Notes: a model not told the origin generated them from the sequence alone. DNA of 64,000 nucleotides from Dromiciops gliroides (GCF_019393635.1 NC_057862.1:481930669-481994668); one strand, 5' to 3'; counted from the stretch's first letter, positions 23,202-35,757 are shown. Made by a program: numbers and translations.

Positions 23202-23880
23202 AAAAAGGGAAAAAAAACCCACATTTACAAAAATATTTACAGCTTCTCTAATTGTGATAACAAAGAATTGTAAATTGAGTGGATTCCCATCAATTGGGGA
23301 ATGGCTAAACCAGTTCTGGTTTATGAATGTAATGGAATAATACTATTGTGCTTTAAGAACGGCTAAGCATATGGATTACAGAAAAAAAAACAGAAAGAAT
23401 TATAAGAATTGATGTTGAATGAAAACAGCTGAACAAAGAAAACACTGTATAAAGTATCAACAACATCGTGTGAGGATCAACTGTGATAGACTTAATTTTT
23501 TCTCAGAATTACAATGTTCCAAGACAATGCCAAAAGGCTTATGGTGCAAAATCCTCTCCACATACAGAAAAACAAAACAAAACAAAAAAACAACAACTAT
23601 GTAGTGTGAATACATGACTGGAGCATATTATTTTTCACCTTTTTTTGTTGCTTTTGTTATTGTTGTTGTTTATTCTATCTCACATTTTTTTCCTTTTGTT
23701 CTGATTCTTTTCTTAAAACATGACTAATGTAGAAATACGTTTTACATGATTGTAAAGTATAACCTATATCATATTGTTTGCTGGCTTTGGGAAGGGGGAG
23801 GGAAGGGAGAATGGGAGAAAATATGGAACTCAATTAATATCTTTATATGCAATTGATAAAAAATTAAAAAATATATATTT
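23202..23880 (+). pseudogene. L1-A ORF2 end and 3'UTR
   Basis: Picks up where L1-A stopped at 18812: CCCACATTTACAAAAATATTTACAGC, then CCATCAATTGGGGAATGGC and the TATGTAATGGAATAATACTATTGTGC block, then a 3'UTR ending in A/T-rich sequence. Closely parallels the intact L1 3' end at 37.9-38.5 kb. Confidence 0.75.
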
Positions 23881-23989
23881 TTAAAAGATAAATAATAATA
23901 TGTGATTTTAAATATTTTCTTTAACAAAGACTTTTAGGTTCACAATTTGTTGTATAAATATAAAAGGGTCATAATGTATAATATGTTAA

Positions 23990-24720
23990 GTATTTTTCTG
24001 TAGTATTCTGGTTGATATTCTATTCATTATTTTTATGTCAATATTACTTAGGGATATTAATCTATCATTTATTTTATTTTATTTTTAAGTGAAATAATGA
24101 TAAAAATAGCTAAGATTTATAGAGTGCCTTCTGTGTACTAAGTGATTTATAACTTTTATATCTATCATTTAATATTCATAAAAATCCTGGGAGGTAGGTA
24201 GTATTATTATTTGCATTCAACTCCTGAAGAAACTGAGGCTACAGCTAGTAAACACCTGAAGCCATATTTAAACTCAGGTTTTCTTAAGTCCAGGCCAAAT
24301 ATTATATCCATTATGACACATGTCATATATCAATCTATATTTAAATTATAGAAGGAATTTGGTAGGATCTCTCATTTTCTATTTTTGAAAGTAGTTTGTG
24401 TAATATTGTAATTGGTTATTCATTAAATGTGTGTCAAAATTTTCCTATTTCCCCACCTTGGGAATTCATTTATTTTTCTTAATTATATTTTTCAGAGCTT
24501 GTATCATGTAAATTCTCTAGTTCTTATTTGTTTAATTGAGGTGCTTTTTTCTTAAATATTCATCCATTTTTACTAAAAGTCTCTATCTTAATGGTCTACG
24601 ATTTGTCATAAAATTCCTTAAGATTCCCTTTATTTCATTGTCACTTTAAAAAAGTCATCTTTTTATTTTATTGATATTTTCATTTTCTGTTCTTTATTCC
24701 TTGTCACAAAGAATAAAATG
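23990..24720 (-). mobile_element. possible degenerate L1 ORF2, antisense, with MIR inside
   Basis: AT-rich text with antisense RT-region flavour (GTAGTATTCTGGTTGATATTC; GGTAGGATCTCTCATTTTC). Weak call, interrupted by the MIR at 24092-24325. Confidence 0.3.
24092..24325 (-). mobile_element. MIR-family SINE, antisense
   Basis: Nearly complete antisense MIR: TTTATAGAGTGCCTTCTGTGTACTAAG, GGGAGGTAGGTAGTATTATTAT, GAAGAAACTGAGGCTACAGCTAG, TTAAACTCAGG. Confidence 0.85.
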
Positions 24721-26067
24721 GGAGGAAAAATAGCACAGCTAAAGTAATCAACATACTGAAAATAATTTATTCTAAATAGGTATTTTTTGAAGATAAAAGT
24801 TGTTTTTAAGTAGTTTAGTTTGGTATGGATTTAAAAAGGGATGTGTTGCTGAGGGGTTATCACTAGGGAATCAATTATATCACCAAATTTCAGACTTCAG
24901 CTTTAAAAGAGATTTGACCAACTATCTAGTACAAAGCAAATGCAAAAAGAATCTTCAATACTAAGTATCAAGAAGTTGGAAAACAGCTTTTGTTCAAAAA
25001 TTTTCAACATAACTGGAAAAAAGTTAATGTAATATAAATTCTTTTTCATTTTTATAGGAGGACTCTGAGTCCAAGACAGATAATATGCTTTGATTAATGT
25101 TTCACAGATAGATTAATAGGGGACAAGAAACCAGGTATGTTGATGGTTTCTGAATTGATTATGGGATAAAGATTTCAGTAGATAAGTGTATTGGAATGTA
25201 AGTGAGAAGTCAAGTTAGAGATATAAATTTGAGGTGCAAAAGCAGAAATATGGTAGTCTGAGCCAAAGAACATGAAAGACTTTTCTGAAATAATTAACAT
25301 AGAAAAAGATTTATAGACTGAAGATTGACTTATGGCAGACAATGTCCATTGGTGAATTGGAAAATAATGGGTACTAGAAAAGGATATGGAGAGAAAGGAC
25401 TTATAGGGTCTGAGAAACACTAAAATGGTAAGGCTTTTAGAGGCCCTTAAACCTATGTTGTTCACATTTCACTCTAAAACATTCCTAGTGATGTGTCACC
25501 CATATTTGTTTGAAGAATTCCAGTTCCTCTTTTTCATGAATGACTCTCCTCTACAATGAAGATTCAGTAACATGGAGATCAAAGAAAACAAAAAGGAGGG
25601 ATAATTTTCAGAAAAAGTTGTTTATCCAATTCAAATGTAGAATGGGCTAAGCAGAATGAAGACTGAGGGGGGTAACTGAATTTCCCTATAGGATAGATGC
25701 CATTGCTAAGAGATGATTAGGTACCTTGAGTTCAAAGGTGTGGCCAGATGCCAGAATATAGATAGCAAATAAGAATGTATGTGCTTAGGAAGTGGCATGT
25801 GTAGACCATATGCTTGAGAGGTTTCATAGAAAAATAAAGGGGAAAAAATAGAGGTAGCTAGAAAAATAAAAAAACAAACAAAAGACTTTTTTTGTTTTGT
25901 GTTAAGGAAAAATACCAATAATAAAAGAAATGCAAAACTAACAAAATGTTGCAAATAGATCAGTTCTTGGATAGATTAGCAATCATTCCCAGAAAATAAG
26001 AACACAGTTTCTTCATTAGCTACCTGTCCATGTGAATATAAGTTTAGCTATAAAATATGCAATTTTA
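24721..26067. other. unique sequence, nothing recognised
   Basis: Non-repetitive AT-rich sequence. Two short minus-strand open frames (25175-25465, 25706-25954) show no family resemblance or codon signature and are taken as chance. Confidence 0.4.
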
Positions 26068-26075
26068 CCCTTCTT

Positions 26076-26219
26076 TTTTATTTTTTTTTTTTTGGCATAG
26101 CAATGAGGGTTAAGTGACTTACCCAGCTATTAAGTGTCAAGTGTCTTAAGCCGGATTTGAACTCAGGACTTCCTGAATCCAGGGCTGGTGGTTTAGTCAC
26201 TGTGCCACCTAGCTGCCCC
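26076..26219 (-). mobile_element. marsupial tRNA/core SINE
   Basis: T-run, then antisense SINE lacking part of the GGGTCACACAGCTAG segment. 8-bp duplication CCCTTCTT at 26068-26075 and 26220-26227. Confidence 0.92.
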
Positions 26220-26227
26220 CCCTTCTT

Positions 26228-26680
26228 AAAATATTAATTTAAATTTGTCTCCATACCTGTATAATTTACAACATTAACCAAAAGTATGATAGATTACCAC
26301 AATTCTTCTGGCATAATAAAAAAGAAATTAATAAGATATGAGTTGTTTGTTATTTTTTTCCTTGACTGGAAATGGAAGAACTGCATTAATATCTCTGAAA
26401 TTTCCATGTTATTGGCATAATCTATGTTTTATCTTTTAAGTAAAAATAAGCATTTTTTCTATAATACAGAACAAAAAAATTCTTTGCTTTAATGGAAAAA
26501 AAATTAAGACTGTGACCTTTATTACAGCTATAGAAGAATCAGAATATTTACAAGAAACTCTATTTCTAGCATCTTATTTTAAAATTCTACCAACCAGAAT
26601 ATCATCCTGTTTGACCATTTGAGAATATTATCTGAAAAGTCAGATTCAACTTTTAAATAAAATGAAATCTTTGTGCCTTG
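26228..26680. other. unique sequence, nothing recognised
   Basis: AT-rich, no recognised element. Confidence 0.4.
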
Positions 26681-26689
26681 AAAACAGGA

Positions 26690-26890
26690 TACATCTTGGT
26701 AAAATAGAAAGAACACTATCTCTTGAGACAGAAGACATGGATTCATATTATATCTATGATGATAAAAGTGTGATATTTGGCAGTCACTTTATCTTACTTG
26801 GTCTCAGTTAACACATATATAAAAATAAGGAATTAGACTAGCTGGCCTTTCAAATTTCTTCAAGGTCAATGAACTTGTGATCTTCTGGTA
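26690..26890 (+). mobile_element. MIR/THER1-like core SINE
   Basis: tRNA-like head remnant (AGAAAGAACACTATC), core, then the characteristic 3' text GGAATTAGACTAGCTGGCCTTTCAAATTTC. Old. Confidence 0.65.
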
Positions 26891-27104
26891 TCCTACAGGA
26901 TGCTCAACATTTGAATGACAAGTGAAAACATGTATATCAAAATCAGGTTGTTTATCCTGATTGTTTGGATAATAGAATGTCTTGATTCATCATGTTGTTT
27001 ATTTAAATTAAGCTCAACAACAATTTTTTTAAAATTCTATTTTAAGTTTTGACATGGAAAATATTTATTTATTTTCTAATAAACATAATCTATTCTATTT
27101 AGCA

Positions 27105-27250
27105 GTGATTCAAGTTAATTTAACAACCTTTTATTAAATGCCTAGTTTATGTGAAGTAAGGTGGTAAGTATTAGAGCTAAAAACACAAACACCTAACAAT
27201 TCTAATACTCAAGAAGTTTATATTTCATTGGAGAGAACAACATCTACATA
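27105..27250 (-). mobile_element. L2 3' end, antisense
   Basis: ACAACCTTTTATTAAATGCCTAGTTTATGTG, then AGTATTAGAGCTAAAAACAC and AAGAAGTTTATATTTCATTGG: reverse complement of the L2 terminus. Confidence 0.65.
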
Positions 27251-27269
27251 TGTCAAAGTATCTGATGTA

Positions 27270-27790
27270 AGATTTAACCAAATTGTTACCTTGTTCAAAA
27301 ATCTCCTGTGCCTCCACGTGGCCTCAAATAAAAATTTCTTGGTTTGACATTTAAAGTTCTTTATAGTCTATCTCCAGCATGACTAGAGAATTTACTCTCT
27401 TCATGTGTCCTCCCTTAACCTAAGCCTATCTCTTACTCACTCTATGCTCTTCCCAATGTGGCCTACTTGTTGCTTACCATCCCCAATACTCCATCTTCCA
27501 CTTCTATTTCTTTCTTAGGCTTCCCTGACACTTAGAATGTTTTCCTCTTGCTTCTTAGCACTCCTGGTTTTCCTCAAGAAAGCTCCTGTGACACCTCCTT
27601 CAAAAGGTCTTTCCTAATTGCCCACTTTGTCACTGTCCACCCAACCCCACCTCACCAAATATCATTGTATTAATTTCATTTGTGTTTTTTTACTTATATG
27701 TGAACATTTTATGCATCACTCTCACCCACCCCCTAATAGTAGATTGTATCCTGTCTCACATTTCTAATTGTATCTGACACATAGAGCATA
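27270..27790 (+). mobile_element. L2 LINE 3' region
   Basis: Good match in order to L2: CAAAAATCTCCTGTGCCTCCACGTGGCC, TTTAAAGTTCTTTATAGTCTATCTCCAGC, TTCCCAATGTGGCCTACTTG, GCTCCTGTGACACCTCC, TGTCTCACATTTCTAATTGTATCTGACACATAGAG. Confidence 0.8.
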
Positions 27791-27879
27791 GGTAGGAATT
27801 TGGCACAAGCAAATTCCAGGTGAGGAAACTCATTCTAGCAATAGCTTCTCTTCAAATTATGTAGATTTATAGAATATTC

Positions 27880-27990
27880 TAGAATACTAAGAGGTTAAGT
27901 AACTTGCCTAAGGTCAAAGTGCCTACATATCTCAGAGAGGCAATTTGAACTTACATCTTACTGGCTTCAAGCTTAGTACCCAATATCCCA
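27880..27990 (-). mobile_element. MIR fragment, antisense
   Basis: AGAGGTTAAGTAACTTGCCTAAGGTCA followed by GGCAATTTGAACTTACATC, the antisense MIR core. Confidence 0.7.
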
Positions 27991-28530
27991 TGTAGATGAT
28001 ATTTTATTGGTTGAATAATTGTTTCTTATGACTTTTCTTCAAATTATTACAATATTTTGAAATATGAATCCATAAAGAATGTGATAAATTGATTTACTAT
28101 AGTTCCTCAGATCTCTAAATCTGATTTGGAAGAATTCTATGACATCTTTCTCTCTGTGCAAAGGTTTTTTTCTTTAATCACTAGTCTCTTATGAATATTA
28201 CCCTTTAAAACCTGATATTTTGAAAGTACAACACATACTTTTACAATGTTGTTGAATAATGCTAATATTTATCCAATCCCCAAAGAACAATCCCCAAACT
28301 GAGCAACCAATTTAATCAATTCAAACAGTGTAGGTTATCAATGATAATTAGTGTCAAACATAATTATCAGTAGATTGTGGCAATTATAAAACAGTTGGTA
28401 TTCTATTAGGCATAGATCAAAATTAAATTATTTTAATAAAATGCTTCAGAGAAATAATGTTTAAAATAAAGAAGTTAAACCATGTGTGCAGTAATTCAAG
28501 CATTTTTAATTAAATAAAATATGAGAATTA
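27991..28530. other. unique sequence, nothing recognised
   Basis: AT-rich, no element recognised. Confidence 0.4.
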
Positions 28531-29660
28531 TGTGAAGATGGCAGCACCTCAAACATTAGAGAAACCCAGATCTACCACAAACACCCTAGTAATACTTTTA
28601 AAAGTGAACCAGAAGGAACAAGGATAAAGAACAATAAAGTGAATTAACTATAAACTTATTTATCCATTCATCTAGGACTTCATAAAAGTACTAATAAAAT
28701 CCTGTAGAAGCACAGAACAGAGACAAACAAGGTAAAATTGAAGGGCCATGGGAAAAAATAAGGTCAGAGAAGGATCCAGTGTATTCAATCCAAGGGAATT
28801 TTTCCCACCTGAAGTTAGGAAAGACCAGAGCAGCAGACAGAATGGTTTAGCCAGGGGCCCAAACTGGGGCAATGCTAAATAAATAATTAGAACAAGGGTA
28901 CCCAAGGGCCAAATGTCCAAACAGTAGAAGACAGGACTAAACCATTAAAATTAAAATAGAACAAATGAAAAACAATAATTCAATGGGGGAACAATGCTAA
29001 AACAATCAATTGACCAAAAATAGGGTGAAATATATTGCATTTATAATTTAAAAAGGAAACTGAACTGGAAAGCAGGTTAGGAAGAGATAATCTAAAAATC
29101 ATTGTACTGCCTGAAAATGACTGATAAAAAATTCTGGATTTCACATTAACAAAAGAATCACAAATAAAAACTAACCAGAACTTAAAAAATAGGTTAATGT
29201 TGAAAATAGAAAGATTCCACTTGTCACTTCCTTAAAAATACCAAAATGATTAATAACTCTAAGAATCCAGATCTTCCAGTTAAAAAGAAAGCATTCAGTA
29301 TCAGCCTTTCTGGAAAGCAATTTTTGACCATGTCCAAGCAGTCATTAACTATGTGTACTCTTTGAGACTGTTATGCCACTACTATGTCTGTTATCCCAAG
29401 GATATCAAGGAGGAAAAGAATGAGATTGTACACAACTATTTATAGTAACTTTTTTTTAATATAGTAACTTTTTATATAGCAGCAAAGGATTATAAACTAA
29501 GGAGGTGTCCATTCACTTGGTATGACTAAACAAATTATCAAATATCAATGAAATGGAATATTATTCTACCATAAAAAATGTTAAAATAAATGTTTTCATA
29601 AGAACCTGCAAATATCAATTGATGTAGTGAATTGAGGAGAACCAATAGTAGGGTTACAGA
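28531..29660 (+). mobile_element. internally deleted L1 (5' end and ORF1 joined to ORF2 end)
   Basis: Begins TGTGAAGATGGCAGC, an L1 5' end. ORF1-like text (GATAATCTAAAAATCATTGTACTGCCTGAAAATG at about 29088) runs to about 29297. It then joins at TCTGGAAAGCAATTTTTGACC to ORF2 C-terminal sequence with CATTCACTTGG and the usual 3' block. Endonuclease and RT are missing. Non-coding today. Confidence 0.65.
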
Positions 29661-29669
29661 AGGGAAGGA

Positions 29670-29925
29670 ATGAGAATAAGCATTTATGAAGTGCCCATTA
29701 TGTCCCAGGCACTGTGCTAATCACTTTTACAAATATTATCTCTGTGCTTTACAACAATCTACCTAGGTAGCTACTATTATTATTCTCATTTTATAGTTGT
29801 GGAAACCAAGGTAAACAAAAGTTAAATACCGTCCTTAGGGTCATACAGCTTGTATGAAATTGGATTTGACCAAGGCTTCCTGAAGCCAAGCCTAATGATC
29901 TATTTACTGTGCCACCAGCTGTCTT
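29670..29925 (-). mobile_element. MIR-family SINE, antisense
   Basis: Nearly full antisense MIR: GCATTTATGAAGTGCCCATTATGTCCCAGGCACTGTGCTAA, TTATTCTCATTTTATAGTTGTGGAAACC, AGGGTCATACAGCTTG. The WDR5 retrocopy landed immediately beyond it. Confidence 0.9.
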
Positions 29926-29928
29926 TTT

Positions 29929-29945
29929 AAGAATGATTGATTCAA
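29929..29945. repeat. target-site duplication, left copy
   Basis: AAGAATGATTGATTCAA, identical to 32039-32055. Preceded by TTTTT, giving a TT|AAGA junction of the L1-endonuclease type. Because the last two A's may belong to the poly(A) tail, the certain length is 15 bp. Confidence 0.97.
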
Positions 29946-30070
29946 GGCCGCTGCCACCTCCACTTCCTCCCGGCGGGCGCTTGGTCCTTGGTCCTCGCCC
30001 GGGCCCAGCCTCGCTGCGCTCCTCATGAGCGGCGGCGGCTGAGGAGGCTTCACCCCGAGCGGAGGTGAGG
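29946..30070 (+). promoter_or_regulatory. CpG-rich leader of the WDR5 retrocopy
   Basis: About 13 CpG dinucleotides in 125 bases, in a window that is otherwise CpG-poor. Most likely copied 5'UTR of the parent mRNA. It also contains a five-codon upstream ORF at 30025-30042 (ATG to TGA). Promoter activity is not shown. Confidence 0.6.
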
Positions 30071-30155
30071 TTCAAATTACCAGACGTAGGATTTCTTTTC
30101 ACTATTGAAGCATTCTGGTTGATCATCCCTTCATTCCTAAACACTCTCTGTTTGA

Positions 30156-30659
<504 letters not shown>

Positions 30660-30662
30660 TGA

Positions 30663-31055
<393 letters not shown>

Positions 31056-31058
31056 TAG

Positions 31059-31175
<117 letters not shown>

Positions 31176-32007
31176 TAAGCCCTTTCAATATCATGTTAGA
31201 GACTATATCATGAAGAAGTAGATCCTGTGAGGCAAGAAACTAAGATATTTGAGAATGGTTTCTTGGCCTAAAGGGAAAATCCCCTTTTTTCTTCCCTGGA
31301 ATGGGTAGCCTGGTGAGAAGAGGCAGTATCTGCCTTATTTGACAAATGGATCCTTTTCTTATTTTTTTGTTTTTAAGGGGGAAAAAATTTGCTTGTATTA
31401 TTTACTAGAAAGTCCCAAAAGACTGGTGATGCTTCTTGTCAACTCTTCTGATTGGCAGAGGAAGAGATTCATTCTATATTGTTTATAAATCGAGTCAGCA
31501 AAAACCTGAATTTTAAATTTTTTATTACAGAAGGATAAATTTCATTTCATCATGAATTTTTCCTCAACTAAATGTTCTGTAATTTTAAAAAAGTTTTCAC
31601 TTACTCACTTCTAACTCTGTGACCAAATACAACCATGTAAGTTTTTGGCTTTCTATACCCCAGTTTCACTGATCTCGTAGTGAAATATCTTTTAATCTTC
31701 TGTATAGTTTTACCTCTTGCTATGTATGTTTAATAGATACTATTATATCATGAGTTGTCTACCTTTCCCCCAAAACCATTAATTCCTGATTGTAGACATT
31801 CCAGCACATTTTGAAGTCTTTCTGGGGGAAAAAAAAAAGCAAAACAAAACAAAATTCAAAACATTGTAAAGCTTTTTAATATAAAGACAATTTTGTATCT
31901 TTAAAGTTCATAGTACGGAACTGTTAACGGCATGACTGCATACTCAGCCTCAATATTTTCCCATTTGTCTCACTATTGTTTACACATCTGACAGTACCAT
32001 GTGCTGT

Positions 32008-32013
32008 AATAAA
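32008..32013 (+). promoter_or_regulatory. polyadenylation signal of the WDR5 retrocopy
   Basis: AATAAA about 17 bases before the poly(A) tract, the normal spacing. It marks the end of the parent transcript. Confidence 0.93.
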
Positions 32014-32038
32014 AAGGTGGGATTTTGTGTAAAAAAAA

Positions 32039-32055
32039 AAGAATGATTGATTCAA
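32039..32055. repeat. target-site duplication, right copy
   Basis: Identical to 29929-29945, closing the retrocopy. Confidence 0.97.
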
Positions 32056-32462
32056 AAAGAATGACATTTAAAAAAGAATAACATTATTACATGAAAAAGA
32101 TGAAACATTGAAACCATTAAATTCAGTAGCCAATCATGATTCTAGAGGACTAATTATGAAGATAGTTATACATCTCTTGGTAGAGAGGTGGACTTATTCA
32201 TTCTTTTAGTTTAATGTTTTTCCCAATTACCTGTGAAAACAATTTTAAAATTTGTTTTGTTTTTTTGAATTTTGAGTTCCAAATTTTAGAAGATACATTG
32301 TAGGACATAGCCAGTATGAGAATTTGTTTTACTGGAAAAGGCAAATATTTACAAAGATTTTTCTCTTTCTTGCTTTCCTTTTTGTTATTTCTTGTTTTAA
32401 TGTCTGTAACAGGAATAGGTTTAGGATACCCCTGTCTCCTCACAAAAAGGAAGGAAAAGAAA
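32056..32462. other. unique sequence, nothing recognised
   Basis: AT-rich flank of the retrocopy. No element recognised. Confidence 0.4.
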
Positions 32463-32478
32463 AATATTGAGAAATCTT

Positions 32479-32621
32479 TTTTTTTTCAGGGCAATGGAGG
32501 TTAACTGACTTGCCCAGGGTCACACAGCTAGTAAGTGTCAAGTGTCTGAGGCTGGATTTGAACTCAGGTACTCCTAAATCCAGGGCCGGTGCTTTATCCA
32601 CTGCGCCACCTAGCCACCCCC
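32479..32621 (-). mobile_element. marsupial tRNA/core SINE
   Basis: Full antisense copy. 16-bp duplication at 32463-32478 and 32622-32637 with one mismatch. Confidence 0.96.
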
Positions 32622-32637
32622 AATATTGAAAAATCTT

Positions 32638-33385
32638 CAAAGAAAATAGAGAAGAAAAGCCAAAAAAGGCATTCACCACAGCAGCTTTGAAAGCTACTTT
32701 TTGAAAGATATTACATATTAAAATGAAAAACCAAGATGTACATAATAGAGAAACCTACTGTTTTCAGATATAGAAATTTGTTCTCTCTTCATATGTGGGT
32801 GTGTTTTATTTAAACCTTAAATTCATATATATAGAAATGCCAATTATATTTAGTATCGAAATTTAAATTAAAAATAAGACTAAAAAAGGGAGAAAAACAA
32901 CAATAAAGAAAGGCAACGTAGCTTCGTGAACTTTAAACTTTCAAACAGAATAAGAAACAAACAACAAGAAAACTCTCCTAGATAAAATTCCTATCCATAA
33001 CATGATTTTTTTTCCCTTTCCCTAACCCCTTTATCTCTAGTGATCTACTTCACTAAATTGTGTCAAAACAATTAACTTATCCCTTTAAATTAAGTGTAAT
33101 ATAATGGCCCCTTAGGTCCACATGTTCTCTTCTACTACTTTATGGAACTATATTGGTTGAAAGATTAGTAGTACATAATTACTCCATACTCTCAATTGGA
33201 AAAAAAAATCCCTACTATTCAGGCTTAGGTTTGGCACTTTGACATAATTTAAATTTATATTTATATCTGGCCAATTGCTGGTTACTTTTACTTTGGCATA
33301 AAAATCTGGATACATTAACATAAATGAAAAAGAAATGACATTATCTTACAGGGAAGGAAAAAAAGAGATAATGCTTTCATCTTAG
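32638..33385. other. unique sequence, nothing recognised
   Basis: AT-rich, no element recognised. Confidence 0.4.
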
Positions 33386-33389
33386 ACTA

Positions 33390-33598
33390 CATTCCTAGGA
33401 TCCACTATGGCCAGGCACCATTTCAAAAGCCTACTATATAATAAAAGTTTAGAAAGCATAATTATATTTGGTAGATCATCTGATCTTCACAAGTACCCCC
33501 ATGGGAAAGGCAGAACATTGAATAGATGAGTCAATTAAAGTTCAGACATGTCAAAGGACTTGCTCAGTCAGTTAAGCATAGTCAGGACTCCAATTAAG
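33390..33598 (-). mobile_element. MIR-like fragment, antisense
   Basis: CACTATGGCCAGGCACCATTTC ... CATCTGATCTTCACAAGTACCCCCATGGGAAAGGCAG ... GTCAAAGGACTTGCTCAGTCA. A diverged antisense MIR. Confidence 0.5.
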
Positions 33599-33599
33599 A

Positions 33600-34128
33600 T
33601 TATCCTGTGAAGATAGTAGAGAGAAGCCAGGGAGTTGCCTGAGCTTTCCCCCATCTTCCCTCAAAACAGCATTCATTCAAGCATCTAAATAGATTTTGAT
33701 ACCAAAAGAATGTACAAAATCACAGAGAAAACACAATCTTCCAATTGAGATTAATTTAGAAGACTTCAGGGAAAGTTCAGTTTTAACCTTGGGGCAAAAT
33801 GGAAGTAGAGTGCACCTCAGTACAGTGCAACACAGCACAGAGGGGTCTGGGAAAGTCATCCGGAGCTCTGGGCACAGCAAAAATCAGCAACTGAGGCCCC
33901 CTTGGTCATGGCTCAGCAGGACTAGTGGTACAACAGACTAGTTGGGAGACCTGCCAGCCTTGCTGAGAGGGGGGAAACAGCCAGATAGAGAACCACCCAC
34001 AGGACAAGGCACAACTAGGCCAAGCATCCCAACACATGGGAGAAGGTCTAGGGGGTGGTAAAGAAATTGCAAGCCACAGAAGCCTCAGAGCAAATATTTA
34101 TGAGATAACAATTGCTACCCCTGCTTTT
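33600..34128 (+). mobile_element. L1 5'UTR fragment
   Basis: Shares ordered 5'UTR text with the opposite-strand L1 at 36.4-36.8 kb (CAACTGAGGCCCCCTTGGTCATGG, CTCAGCAGGACTAGTGG). Interrupted at 34129 by antisense L1 sequence. Confidence 0.6.
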
Positions 34129-35611
34129 GTTTTTTGGTTTTTTTTTTTTTTTTACTTCAGCTAAAGCAAATATATTCTGCTCTCGAACCTTTTACCTTTA
34201 TGCTGTATTCCTCTGCTTCAAATGTGTTTCTTGTAAGGAACATATTATAGGGATTCTGGTTTTTAATTACACTCTCTCTGCTATTCACTTCTGTTTTTAT
34301 GGGAGAGTTCATCCCATTCACATTCACAGTTATGATTACTGTATATTTCCATCCATCCTATTTTCCATGTTGTATTTGTTTTTTCTTCTTGCATACTAAT
34401 CCCCCTCACCAGTGTTTTGCTCCTGAACACTACTTCCCCAATCTGTCCTCGTCACCTTTTATCAGGCCCCTCCATTCTTTTCTTTCCCCTTTCCTTCCCT
34501 GCTTTTTCTGCCCTCCCTTATGTCAGTATCACCCTTTTCCTTCCCCCTAACCTTTACTTCCTTGAAGAGTAAAACTTTCTTTATCTAAATGTATGTATAT
34601 AGTTATCCCCTTTTTAAGCCAAATCTGATGAGGATTAAGGTTGAATCAATGCTCACTCCCCTCCCTTCTCTACCTCTATTGAAATAAGTTTGTGTTCTGT
34701 CTTATATATGTAGTTAACCCCATTCCATCTCCCCTCCCCTCTCTTCCCCCATCTCCTTTTATTCTACCTTGTAAGTTTCTTTATATCATCACATCAAAGT
34801 CTATTTAATAACCATACCCTAAAAGAGATACAGTTCTCAAGAGTTAAAAGTATTACATTCCCTCATATGGATGTAAACAGTTTAACCTTCGTGAATAATA
34901 TTTTACCCTAAACTGGGTAAAATATATACGTCCCTTGAGTTCTGTATTTGAAGATAAAATTTTCTGTTGAGTTTTGGTCTTTTCTTTAGGAAACCTTGGA
35001 AGTCCATTATTTCATTGAATATCCATCTTTTCCCCTGAAAGAGAATGATAAATTTTGCTAGGTAGTTGATTCTTGGTTGTAATCCAACCTTCTTTGCTTC
35101 TGGAGTATCATATTCTAAAGCCTTGGGATCCTTTAATCTTGAGACTTGCCATCCTGAGAAATCCTGATTGTGACTCCATGATATTAAATTGTTTCTTTCT
35201 GGCTACGTTGCAGGTAGTTTCCTCCTTCAACCTGATAATTCTGGAAATTTGACCACTATATTCTTTGGAGTTTCCTGTTTGGGGTCTCTTGAAAGGAGGT
35301 GATCGGTAGATTCTTTTATGACAATTTTAATCCTCTCTTCTACGAATACTCAGGGCAGTTTCTCCTTGATGATTTCCTGAATATGGTGTCTAGACTCTTT
35401 TCTCACCATGGCATTTCAGGTAGTCAAAATTAATTCTCAATTGTCTCTCCTGATTCTCGGTGTCCAGGACAAGTGAGTTCTTTCTGATGAGGTATTCACA
35501 TTTTCTTCCATCTTTGTTTTTCATATCTTTTGATTCTGTTTACTATTTCTTGATGTCACATGAGTCATTAGCTTCCATCTGCCCCATTTCAATTTTTAAA
35601 GCTTTTCTTTT

Positions 35612-35757
35612 TTAATTTTTATTTTTTTAGTGAGGCAATTAGGGTTAAATGACTTGCCCAGGGTCACACAGCTAGTAAGTGTCTGAGGCCAGATTTGAAC
35701 TCAGGTATTTCTGAATCCAGGGCTGGTGTTCTATCCAGTGCGCCACCTAGCTGTCCC
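35612..35757 (-). mobile_element. marsupial tRNA/core SINE in antisense L1 ORF1
   Basis: Antisense SINE with T-rich tail. The L1 text resumes after it. A 7-bp TTTTCTT repeat flanks it, too simple to be sure it is the duplication. Confidence 0.85.

Larger units (their letters stand above)
10504..23880 (+). mobile_element. L1-A: near-full-length L1 split by nested insertions
   Basis: Own segments, in order: 10504-12170 (5'UTR, ORF1), 13376-16550 (inter-ORF spacer, endonuclease, reverse transcriptase), 16911-16949 and 17100-17855 (ORF2), 18576-18812 and 23202-23880 (ORF2 C-terminus, 3'UTR). Between them sit a minus-strand L1 3' end, SINEs, two LTRs and L1-B. Each break resumes at the base expected from the other L1 copies in this window. 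Subtracting the insertions leaves about 6 kb, the usual L1 length. All frames are broken, so it is extinct. Confidence 0.75.

Noticed and set aside
29791..30144. 117-codon minus-strand frame over the WDR5 leader
   Set aside because: It runs antisense through the GC-rich leader and into the MIR. No motif, and the Gly/Pro/Arg content follows from base composition.
30660..30662. TGA at a conserved Cys codon of the WDR5 copy, as if encoding selenocysteine
   Set aside because: A second in-frame stop (TAG at 31056), the processed structure with poly(A) and target duplications, and no selenocysteine-insertion hairpin recognised in the 3'UTR all point to ordinary pseudogene decay.
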